18,408 nucleotides of DNA. It comes from Candidatus Omnitrophota bacterium (GTDB lineage Bacteria > Omnitrophota > Gorgyraeia > Gygaellales > Profunditerraquicolaceae). This document shows positions 7,164-12,809 of this stretch, in pieces. The position numbers were made by a program, and so were the translations under genes. Every line of letters begins with the position of its first letter. The first letter of the stretch is position 1. The notes beneath the pieces are model-generated. The model worked only from the letters and a program-made list of their open reading frames with translations, made no database searches and had not been told where the DNA came from. The stretch covers positions 1-18,408 of the forward strand of contig JALOBQ010000012.1 in assembly GCA_023228185.1 (NCBI GenBank). Reading direction: 5' to 3'.

Positions 7164-7212
7164 ACCTAAAACCTAACACCTAGAACCTAACACCTATCAC
7201 CTAAAACCTAAA
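7164..7212 (+). repeat. Tandem heptamer array (ACCTANN x7) in the rnfD-rnfE spacer
   Basis: Seven perfect contiguous 7-nt units, each ACCTA plus two variable bases (AA, AC, GA, AC, TC, AA, AA), fill 7164-7212. On the gene strand they read NNTAGGT. The array supplies the rnfD stop codon (TAG, 7210-7208) and reaches to the AGGTGG Shine-Dalgarno of rnfE. A second, opposite-facing array lies inside rnfC at 9293-9327. Confidence 0.95.
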
Positions 7213-8149
7213 CAGCCCCGTAAACTTTATTCTTTGTATAGCGGTCAATAAAAGGAGTTGCCGCGTTCATCATCAAAATAGAATAAGCCACGCCTTCCGG
7301 ATATCCGCCCCAAATACGGATCACTCCTGTTAACAAGCCGCAGCCAATACCAAAAATTACCTGCCCCTTCCTGGTTAACGGCGTAGCCACATAATCTGTG
7401 GCCATAAAAAACGCGCCCAAAATCAAACCACCGGATAAAATATGAAAAAGCCAATCTCCGGAAAATAGTTGTTTGCCGGCAAATAGATAAGTAAATAAAC
7501 CTGTGCTAGCAATATAAATAACCGGAATATGCCAGGAAATATATTTTTTGATCAATAAGATTGCCGCGCCTAATAACAGAGCCAATATGCACACTTCTCC
7601 GATGCATCCGCCGCGTAAACCAAGTAAAAGTTCTAAAGTCGATAGATGTTCAATGGCTTTGCCTTCTTTTAAAGCCGCTAAAGGAGTAGCTGCTGTTACA
7701 GTGTCATAAGCCAAAGGCTTGATAAAAGTAGTCATATAACTGGGCCAGGAAGCCATTAAAAATACCCTGCCGACTAAGGCGGGGTTAAAAATATTCTGCC
7801 CCAGGCCGCCGAATATTTGTTTGCCGATAATAATGGAAAAAATCGCGCCCACCACAGGCAGCCAGAGAGGAACTCCGGCAGGAAGATTATAAGCTAAAAT
7901 CAACCCGGTGAGAAAAGCGCTGCCGTCGGAAATCGTAACCTTTCTTTTAGTAAGCACCTGCCAGGTTAACTCTGCCAGAAGCGCCGTAAGAACACTTAAA
8001 ATAATCACCCAAAGCGCGTTTAAACCAAAAATAAAAACACCCGCGCAACCGGCTGGAATGAGGCTAGCAACCACCCACCACATAATTTTAGCGGTAGATT
8101 CATTAGTGTGAATATGCGGCGATACGTTAACGTTTAAATTATTTTTCAT
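7208..8149 (-). CDS. rnfD: Rnf complex membrane subunit D (covalent FMN)
   Basis: A 313-aa multi-helix RnfD, homologous to NqrB. The flavinylation site is visible in DTVTAATPLAAL, where the Thr before Pro (residue 155 from this start) should carry FMN through a phosphoester. Other family stretches are SDGSAFLTGLILAYNLP, GGLGQNIFNPALVGR, GAFFMATDYVATPLT and GGYPEGVAYSILMMNA. RnfD is a core part of the ion-translocating path. The ATG at 8149 is inside the end of rnfG (stop 8141-8139) and has no strong Shine-Dalgarno, so translation is probably coupled. A TTG two codons upstream is a less likely start. The stop codon lies in the heptamer array. Confidence 0.94.
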   Translation of the reverse strand: MKNNLNVNVSPHIHTNESTAKIMWWVVASLIPAGCAGVFIFGLNALWVIILSVLTALLAELTWQVLTKRKVTISDGSAFLTGLILAYNLPAGVPLWLPVVGAIFSIIIGKQIFGGLGQNIFNPALVGRVFLMASWPSYMTTFIKPLAYDTVTAATPLAALKEGKAIEHLSTLELLLGLRGGCIGEVCILALLLGAAILLIKKYISWHIPVIYIASTGLFTYLFAGKQLFSGDWLFHILSGGLILGAFFMATDYVATPLTRKGQVIFGIGCGLLTGVIRIWGGYPEGVAYSILMMNAATPFIDRYTKNKVYGAV

Positions 8150-8660
8150 TTTCAATTAAAATTTTTATTTCCTGCGCTTTTTGTTTTACGGCGTTAATCA
8201 CCGCGCGGCTAGAGATCGTCGCTCCGCTGATCGCCTGCACGCCGCTAAGCGCAGAGTCTTTGCCGGAAAACTGGCTGGTAAATTTAGCTTCGGCTATCCG
8301 CGAACCAAGCCCGGGAGTTTCACTTTGAGAAACAACTTTGATCACGGTAATCGTTCCGTTTTTAAGCATGCCTGCTAAAACCTCGATTACGCTGGAGTAA
8401 CCTTTTGCGCTGGCTTTAAAAGCCGCGCCGAGAAAAATCCCGGATTTGTCGAAAGCTTTATAATATTGCGAATCTTCGGATATCTTCACTGCTTCAAATT
8501 TTTCAGCCTGCGGCATTACTTCTTCTAAAGCCGCTTTTTCCTCATTGGCTTTTTGCAGAGCTATTTTAGGTTTGGTAATCATATTCGCCCCGGCTAAAAG
8601 CCCGGCGGAAATCGCGCAAATTAAAGTAAGCACAAAACCATAACGGACTATTTCTTTCAT
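8139..8660 (-). CDS. rnfG: Rnf complex subunit G (covalent FMN)
   Basis: A 173-aa RnfG, homologous to NqrC: one N-terminal membrane helix (about 7-28), then an extracytoplasmic FMN-binding domain. The covalent FMN motif SGAT is at 145-148 (AISGATISSRAV), with T148 the attachment residue. SETPGLGSRI is also typical. It relays electrons between Fe-S and flavin centres. The ATG overlaps the rnfC stop as ATGA, and the 3' end overlaps rnfD. Its place between rnfC and rnfD differs from the common C-D-G order. Confidence 0.93.
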   Translation of the reverse strand: MKEIVRYGFVLTLICAISAGLLAGANMITKPKIALQKANEEKAALEEVMPQAEKFEAVKISEDSQYYKAFDKSGIFLGAAFKASAKGYSSVIEVLAGMLKNGTITVIKVVSQSETPGLGSRIAEAKFTSQFSGKDSALSGVQAISGATISSRAVINAVKQKAQEIKILIENEK

Positions 8661-9958
8661 TTTATTGTCAATGCCTCAAATTTAGCCATTTTAATTGACT
8701 GAACAAGATTTCTATTCGCCGGGCAAACATAACTGCATAAGCCGCATTCAATACAATCCGAAGCCGCATATTGTTTAGCCAGGCTCCAAAGCCTTTTTTC
8801 AGCTGCCAGATTTATCAAACAGGGCATTAATCCCACGGGGCAGGCGCGCACACAAGCGCCGCAACGGATACAAACATCCTCTTCTAATATTTTGCTTTCT
8901 TTCTCAGTCAATAAAAGCACGCCATTGGTTGATTTAATTACCGGCGTATCAAGCGTAAACTGCGAGATACCCATCATCGGGCCGCCGGTGATTACTTTAA
9001 CCGGTTCTTCTTTTAAAGGAGCGCAAAAATCAATTAATTCCCTGATCGGCGTGCCGATACGCACGAGTAAATTTTTGGGGTTGCTTAAACAGCTTCCCGT
9101 AACCGAAACCACCCTTTCGTAAAGCGGCTTATTCTTGTAAACCGCTTCATAAATAGCGTAAATTGTCGCGACATTCTGCACCACTACACCAATATCAAAA
9201 GGCAATTTTCCGCGGGGAATTTGCTTGCCTAAAATACTTTGGATTAACTGCTTTTCTCCTCCCTGCGGATATTCTGCTTTCAAAACCACCACTTTAGGTG
9301 TTAGGTTATCGGTGATAGGTGTTCGGCCGAAAAACGAGTTAAGTACTTCAATTGCCTTTAAATGATTTGCCTCGATACCAATATAAACTTTTTTTACACC
9401 AAGGCATTTGGCAACTATCTGGATACCGCGCAAAAATTCTTGAGTTTTCTCGATTATCAGACGGTAATCAGCTGCCAGATACGGCTCGCATTCAGCGGCA
9501 TTGATAATTAAAGTATCCACCGGTTTTGTAGGATTAAGTTTTACATGCGTAGGAAAACTTGCTCCGCCCATACCGACGATACCGGCATCCTGGACTATTT
9601 TGATGATCTCTTTAGCGCTTAACCGGTAAATATCATCCTGGCTTCTGGGAACAGCCTGCCAGGCCTGCGATTGGTTATCCCGCTCAATGACTATCGCCTT
9701 TGCCCTGCCTAAAACAGGATGCGCGTAATCCTGCAAGCTAACCACCTTGCCGGAAACCGAAGAATGCACAAACGCGCAAATGTTAGCGTCAGAACCGGCA
9801 ATCCTCTGGCCAACCGTAACGCTATCGCCGCTTTTAACTTCCGGATTGCAAATCTTGCCTAAATGCTGAATCAAAGGGATATAAACCCTTTGCGAAACAG
9901 GCAACTGCTCTATCGGGCTGTCCTGAACGTATTCCTTATTGTCTTTTATTCTAACCAT
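8657..9958 (-). CDS. rnfC: Rnf complex subunit C (NADH-binding, Fe-S)
   Basis: A 433-aa RnfC, the peripheral subunit that binds FMN and NAD(H). Visible: a biotinyl-lipoyl-like N-terminal region (GDSVTVGQRI), the Complex I 51-kDa-type nucleotide-binding loop GIVGMGGASFPTHVKL (from residue 126), YPQGGEKQLI, and two 4Fe-4S motifs near the C-terminus (C363/C366/C369/C373 and C402/C405/C408/C412). The usual start containing GGVHPPE is replaced by a diverged, shorter MVRIKDNKEY. Residues 211-222 (GRTPITDNLTPK) are encoded by an in-gene heptamer repeat and look like an inserted loop of several residues. The ATG lies within the last 13 nt of the upstream MFS gene. Confidence 0.93.
   Translation of the reverse strand: MVRIKDNKEYVQDSPIEQLPVSQRVYIPLIQHLGKICNPEVKSGDSVTVGQRIAGSDANICAFVHSSVSGKVVSLQDYAHPVLGRAKAIVIERDNQSQAWQAVPRSQDDIYRLSAKEIIKIVQDAGIVGMGGASFPTHVKLNPTKPVDTLIINAAECEPYLAADYRLIIEKTQEFLRGIQIVAKCLGVKKVYIGIEANHLKAIEVLNSFFGRTPITDNLTPKVVVLKAEYPQGGEKQLIQSILGKQIPRGKLPFDIGVVVQNVATIYAIYEAVYKNKPLYERVVSVTGSCLSNPKNLLVRIGTPIRELIDFCAPLKEEPVKVITGGPMMGISQFTLDTPVIKSTNGVLLLTEKESKILEEDVCIRCGACVRACPVGLMPCLINLAAEKRLWSLAKQYAASDCIECGLCSYVCPANRNLVQSIKMAKFEALTIK
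9293..9327 (-). repeat. Heptamer repeat array inside rnfC
   Basis: Five contiguous heptamers on the plus strand read TTTAGGT, GTTAGGT, TATCGGT, GATAGGT and GTTCGGC. On the coding strand the pattern is ACC(T/G)ANN, degenerating at one end. They match the rnfD-rnfE spacer array in unit length and core, but in the opposite orientation. They encode about residues 211-222 of RnfC without breaking the frame. Confidence 0.8.
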
Positions 9959-11199
9959 GATAATTTACGATTAATAAATAGATTTAATAAACCTAAAACA
10001 CTAAAAATACATCCTACGATTACCAAAATGCCCAGCTGGGAAAATTTCTCCGCCAACATACTGCTGATAAACATAAACAACAAAAACCCTAAATGCATCA
10101 CGATCTCCAAAGAACTGAAGATCTTGCCCAACATCTCATTATCGCTGGCATTATGGATTATCGTATTCGAAGCAATCATAATCGGAGCGATCGCAATACC
10201 TAATAACAAAGCCAAACCAGCAGCAGTAGCAAAATTCGGATAATAGTTTATACCTAAAGCGAAAATAATCAACATAAATCCGCTTAAGGCCAAAGAACTG
10301 AATATTGTTTTATAGTGAGAGATACGCTGGCCGAATTTGCCGTAAATAAGCGAACCAAGGAATAAACCGATACCCAAAAACATCGCTAATAACCCTAAAT
10401 CCTTGGTTGCTGAATGCAGGGACTTTTGCACAAAAACAATTACTACCACATAGACCGCGCCGAGAGCCGACCAAAGAGCGAAAATTATCCCGGCGGTAAA
10501 ACGGATATTCTTATTGCGGATAAAATAGAACACTCCCTCTTTAATCTCCTGGAAAACGGATTTCCTGATCACCTGGACAATCTCTTCGCTTACTTCCCTG
10601 AAATTAACCAAAGAATTAAATTTTTTGACAATCAGGAAGATTAAAGTGCCGGAAACCAGAAAACCTAAAGCATCGAGGTAAAAACCGCTTTTTGCCCCCA
10701 GCCACTCTACTACCACTCCGCTGATGCCGAAACCTAATATCGCGGCAATCATCCCGGTAGTATTAACCAGGGAATTGGCGATCAAAAGGTCATTTTTATC
10801 CACCAGCTCAGGGATAATTGAAAGTTTTGCCGGCACGAAAAAACGGCCAATGGAAAAAACAATAAAAATAATCAGATAAACAGGAACCAGGCTTTTGCTA
10901 TAAAATAAAAACAGCGGAATAGTTAAAATCAGCACGCTGCGGATAAAATCACAAACAAACATTGTCCGCCTTCTATCCCAACGGTCAACATAAACGCCTG
11001 CTAACGGGCCGATCAGAAACACGGGAATGATCGTAAATGAAAGGATTTTAGCTATTTGAATGGCTGAACCCGGGGCGCGCATATAGACAAAAGCAATTAA
11101 AGCCATTTGGCCGAGCCTATCGCCAAGCTGGGAAATAATCTGGCCTAACCAAAGCAGAAAAAAATTACGGTTTTTAAGTACTTTTCTAAATTTAGACAT
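9946..11199 (-). CDS. Major facilitator superfamily exporter (MFS_3/enterobactin-exporter-like)
   Basis: A 417-aa protein with about 12 membrane helices. The MFS motif between helices 2 and 3 is clear: GPLAGVYVDRWDRRR (64-78). The overall look (NRNFFLLWLGQIISQLGDRLGQMALIAFVY) is that of the MFS_3 group, which includes macrolide and siderophore exporters; the substrate here is unknown. The frame is open to 11256, but that would run into the tRNA-Thr gene. The ATG at 11199, with a nearby AGG, gives the usual MFS start. It lies 34 nt after the tRNA with no terminator between, and overlaps rnfC by 13 nt, so it appears to be the first protein gene of the tRNA-Thr/rnf unit. Confidence 0.85.
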   Translation of the reverse strand: MSKFRKVLKNRNFFLLWLGQIISQLGDRLGQMALIAFVYMRAPGSAIQIAKILSFTIIPVFLIGPLAGVYVDRWDRRRTMFVCDFIRSVLILTIPLFLFYSKSLVPVYLIIFIVFSIGRFFVPAKLSIIPELVDKNDLLIANSLVNTTGMIAAILGFGISGVVVEWLGAKSGFYLDALGFLVSGTLIFLIVKKFNSLVNFREVSEEIVQVIRKSVFQEIKEGVFYFIRNKNIRFTAGIIFALWSALGAVYVVVIVFVQKSLHSATKDLGLLAMFLGIGLFLGSLIYGKFGQRISHYKTIFSSLALSGFMLIIFALGINYYPNFATAAGLALLLGIAIAPIMIASNTIIHNASDNEMLGKIFSSLEIVMHLGFLLFMFISSMLAEKFSQLGILVIVGCIFSVLGLLNLFINRKLSWLE

Positions 11200-11232
11200 A
11201 TCCTGACCTATAACGCAGCAGCCATAATTATA

Positions 11233-11305
11233 AGCCGATGAGTGGAATCGAACCACCGACCTTGACTTTACGAAAGTCCTGCTCTACCAACTGAGCTACA
11301 TCGGC
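11233..11305 (-). tRNA. tRNA-Thr (anticodon CGT)
   Basis: Full cloverleaf on the minus strand: acceptor GCCGATG/CATCGGC, D stem GCTC/GAGC, anticodon loop TTCGTAA (CGU, Thr ACG) and T loop TTCGATT. The 27-43 position is a G-A mismatch, as in the E. coli Thr(CGU) tRNA. The discriminator is U, and no CCA is encoded. It lies about 95 nt downstream of a strong promoter and 34 nt before the MFS gene. Confidence 0.95.
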
Positions 11306-11406
11306 AAAATTACTCTAACCAAAATATCCGCTAAATCCAGCGGTAGAACACACAAACCAAAGCCTAACTCTTAAGTTTCGAAGCCTTTATGCGTAATTTG
11401 TCCAAT

Positions 11407-11434
11407 ATTATACCAATTCCTTAAGAATAGTCAA
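11407..11434 (-). promoter_or_regulatory. Strong extended -10 promoter for tRNA-Thr/MFS/rnf unit
   Basis: On the minus strand TTGACT (11434-11429), a 16-nt spacer and TATAAT (11412-11407) are preceded by the extended -10 TGG. Transcription would start near 11400, giving about 95 nt of leader before tRNA-Thr. That leader holds a small hairpin (CCGCT/AGCGG, 11328-11343). No other promoter of this quality is evident upstream of the MFS and rnf genes. Confidence 0.75.
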
Positions 11435-11526
11435 ACAATTAGCTTACTTTGCGAAAAAATAATCAGGCCACTCACTTAAAAATGTAACCAACTAATTGAT
11501 ACTGAACACTTTATCTTAAAAAATAG

Positions 11527-11554
11527 TTGACAAAAACCGGATTAATGTTATATT
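11527..11554 (+). promoter_or_regulatory. Sigma-70-type promoter for the cold-shock gene
   Basis: A perfect -35 TTGACA (11527-11532), a 16-nt spacer and TATATT (11549-11554) predict a start near 11561. That gives a leader of about 127 nt, long for a 66-codon gene but normal for cspA-type genes. The stretch from the tRNA-Thr gene to here (11306-11526) holds the divergent tRNA promoter and no ORF. Confidence 0.75.
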
Positions 11555-11614
11555 AATTTTGTTATTAACAAATTTTGCAGGAGAAACAAAGAAATTGTTT
11601 AGCAACACATCAAA

Positions 11615-11658
11615 CCGCAAGCAGTGACACTAACAAAACCATGCTTTGCGGCTTTTTT
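11615..11658 (+). promoter_or_regulatory. Terminator-like hairpin in the csp leader (putative attenuator)
   Basis: CCGCAAGCA (11615-11623) pairs with TGCTTTGCGG (11642-11651): nine pairs with one bulged T and an 18-nt loop. Six T follow at 11653-11658. This is an intrinsic-terminator shape inside the leader, just before the Shine-Dalgarno, so it could control how much transcript reaches the coding region. Confidence 0.6.
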
Positions 11659-11687
11659 ATTATCTTGAAGGAGGTGAGAGGTAAAAC

Positions 11688-11888
11688 ATGGCAAAAGGCA
11701 AAGTAAAGTGGTTTAGTAATCAAAAAGGTTACGGCTTTATTACTTCTGAAGATGGCAAAGATGTATTTGTGCATTTCAGCGCTGTCAAAGGAGATGGTTA
11801 TAAATCCTTAGCAGAAGGCGATGAAGTAGAGTTCGAAGTCACTCAAGGCCCTAAAGGCGATCAGGCAACTAACGTAAGTAAAATATAA
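11688..11888 (+). CDS. Cold-shock domain protein, CspA family
   Basis: A 66-aa single cold-shock domain, full family length. RNP1 KGYGFIT and RNP2 VFVHFSA are both present, as is the start GKVKWFSNQKGYGF. Such proteins bind single-stranded RNA and DNA, melt RNA structure and can act as antiterminators. The Shine-Dalgarno AAGGAGGTGA (11668-11677) is a complete match to the 16S anti-SD, at a slightly long distance of 10 nt. A second AGAGG lies closer to the ATG. The long leader with a terminator-like hairpin suggests post-initiation control. A strong terminator follows the gene. Confidence 0.95.
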   Translation: MAKGKVKWFSNQKGYGFITSEDGKDVFVHFSAVKGDGYKSLAEGDEVEFEVTQGPKGDQATNVSKI

Positions 11889-11904
11889 GTAGACTACCTA
11901 AAAC

Positions 11905-11944
11905 AAAACCCCGCGTAAGATAAATCTGGCGCGGGGTTTTTCTT
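11905..11944 (+). terminator. Intrinsic terminator after the cold-shock gene
   Basis: Perfect 11-bp stem AAAACCCCGCG (11905-11915) with CGCGGGGTTTT (11930-11940), 14-nt loop, then TCTTT. It lies 16 nt past the csp stop codon. The A-run on the left also allows termination from the other side. Confidence 0.92.
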
Positions 11945-11957
11945 TATTGACGCTTAC

Positions 11958-11995
11958 AAATAAAAAAAAGAAACTTTCATTTCTCTTTTTTATTT
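11958..11995. terminator. AT-rich long hairpin, possible bidirectional terminator
   Basis: Arms 11958-11973 and 11980-11995 pair at 15 of 16 positions around a 6-nt loop (CTTTCA). The stem is nearly all A-T with long A and T runs, so it resembles a terminator read from either side. On the minus strand it would close the stretch downstream of tRNA-Phe. Confidence 0.45.
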
Positions 11996-11999
11996 AAAA

Positions 12000-12048
12000 T
12001 GCCGAGAGAGGGACACAAGCCTGAAAGGCGCGGGCCCCGAACTCGGCA
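12000..12048 (-). pseudogene. Shrunken tRNA-like copy or duplicated tRNA-Phe 3' end
   Basis: The 14 bases at 12000-12013 are identical to 12151-12164, the 3' end of the tRNA-Phe gene. The upstream context TTAAAATG is also shared. The other end (CTCGGCA, 12042-12048) pairs with TGCCGAG (12000-12006) as a 7-bp acceptor-like stem. Only 49 nt separate the ends, with a GCCT/AGGC hairpin inside, so the D arm and a normal anticodon arm are missing. It may be a decayed tRNA duplicate or an integration scar. Confidence 0.5.
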
Positions 12049-12049
12049 A

Positions 12050-12111
12050 GTTTATTTGCGAGAAACAAACAGGAAAAACTTGTTTTTACTGAATGTTTCG
12101 AGCAAATAAAC
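12050..12111. repeat. Inverted repeat with a tandem G-A internal loop
   Basis: The 17-nt arms 12050-12066 and 12095-12111 pair as 10 bp, a 2x2 GA/GA internal loop and 5 bp. A smaller A-T stem can form in the 28-nt loop. Tandem GA loops of this form are common stable motifs in structured RNA. On the minus strand the region lies downstream of tRNA-Phe. Confidence 0.6.
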
Positions 12112-12150
12112 ACAATTGCCTTCGGCAATTGTAACCATTTCTTAAAATGG
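12112..12150. repeat. Two small hairpins next to tRNA-Phe
   Basis: ACAATTGCC (12112-12120) pairs perfectly with GGCAATTGT (12124-12132) across a 3-nt loop. CCATTT (12135-12140) pairs with AAATGG (12145-12150), which abuts the tRNA-Phe 3' end. On the minus strand they would be the first structures after the tRNA, so they may mark processing or termination, although no T run follows. Confidence 0.55.
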
Positions 12151-12222
12151 TGCCGAGAGAGGGAATCGGACCCCCCACGCCGGCCTTTTCAGGGCCGCGC
12201 TCTACCACTGAGCTATCTCGGC
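12151..12222 (-). tRNA. tRNA-Phe (anticodon GAA)
   Basis: Cloverleaf on the minus strand with a perfect acceptor stem GCCGAGA/TCTCGGC, D stem GCTC/GAGC, anticodon stem CGGCC/GGCCG and loop CTGAAAA (GAA), then A73. CCA is not encoded. The T loop reads TCCGATT, so position 55, normally U (pseudouridine), is C. The T stem GGGGG/CCCTC is otherwise sound. It stands alone between the csp terminator region and the DUF3568-like gene. Confidence 0.9.
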
Positions 12223-12324
12223 TAAAATTTCTTTTAAAAAATCAATAATTCATATATTGTACACAACTTTCTTAAAAAAGAAAGAGGAATTTATGATCCG
12301 CCCTGCCGCTTTTCAAAATTGGCC

Positions 12325-12708
12325 TTATTTAGCCTCGGAAACAATTTTCACGTAAATATCCTGGGCAAGGCTAAAATTTGGAAAATGGCATTTTCTTGCT
12401 GAAATCTTCACCCGCGTAGTAGCCTGGGTAAGCCGGATAATATTTATCCAAACATATGACCCATCAGCAACCATCTCGATATGCCCTCTTGAGGCATCAT
12501 CTAATTTGATTGTGCCCTTGATCCTGGACACGGTAATTGCCGAATCCCAAAGCGCGTCAAAAGATTTATCCGAATCCCCTTGCAGAGTATCGCGGCTTAT
12601 CGCGTAAGCCCCCATACCTCCGGCTGCCGCGCCGATGATTAAAGGAGCGCAACCTGACAGATTCACGATAAATAAAATTAAAACCAGAAATAATGCTGCT
12701 TTTTTCAT
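12325..12708 (-). CDS. DUF3568-like lipoprotein
   Basis: A 127-aa small lipoprotein. The signal peptide MKKAALFLVLILFIVNLSGC ends in a classical lipobox LSGC with C20, followed by a glycine- and alanine-rich turn (APLIIGAAAGGMGAYAIS). The rest (DKSFDALWDSAITVSRIKG, RGHIEMVADGSYVWINI, LTQATTRVKISAR) looks like the DUF3568 family, which I recall from uncultured anaerobes; the function is unknown. Its ATG overlaps the stop of the 34-aa ORF as ATGA, so it is the last gene of the long minus-strand run. I see no convincing terminator after it; the 7-bp hairpin at 12267-12284 lacks a T run. Confidence 0.75.
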   Translation of the reverse strand: MKKAALFLVLILFIVNLSGCAPLIIGAAAGGMGAYAISRDTLQGDSDKSFDALWDSAITVSRIKGTIKLDDASRGHIEMVADGSYVWINIIRLTQATTRVKISARKCHFPNFSLAQDIYVKIVSEAK

Positions 12709-12809
12709 CGTATTTTTTTCGCTGAAAATACTTTTTTAAAACAAAGATACGTCAATCCCAAAATAAAACCCCAGGATAAAGTTAATAAAACCCAGCCGCT
12801 TAAATTCAT
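12705..12809 (-). CDS. 34-aa membrane peptide, probable small partner of the NSS transporter
   Basis: A 34-codon ORF beginning MNLSGWVLLTLSWG, with one strong membrane helix (about residues 5-25) and a basic tail (FKKVFSAKKIR). Its ATG overlaps the transporter stop (ATGA), and its TGA overlaps the ATG of the DUF3568-like gene (ATGA), so both ends fit coupled translation. Single-helix small subunits directly following NSS-type transporters are known, as in the MetPS methionine importer of Corynebacterium. This resembles them in size, topology and position, but I cannot show sequence homology. Confidence 0.7.
   Translation of the reverse strand: MNLSGWVLLTLSWGFILGLTYLCFKKVFSAKKIR

Noticed and set aside
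9863..10243. 126-aa plus-strand ORF
   Set aside because: It is antisense to the rnfC start and the MFS C-terminus, both clearly real; it has low-complexity Lys/Asn/Ile composition.
11200..11256. Longer MFS N-terminus
   Set aside because: It would overlap the tRNA-Thr gene and adds no MFS-like sequence; the ATG at 11199 is sufficient.
12267..12284. Hairpin CTTTCTT/AAGAAAG as a terminator for the long minus-strand run
   Set aside because: The stem is weak, all but two of its pairs are A-T, and no T run follows on the minus strand. I would not annotate it.
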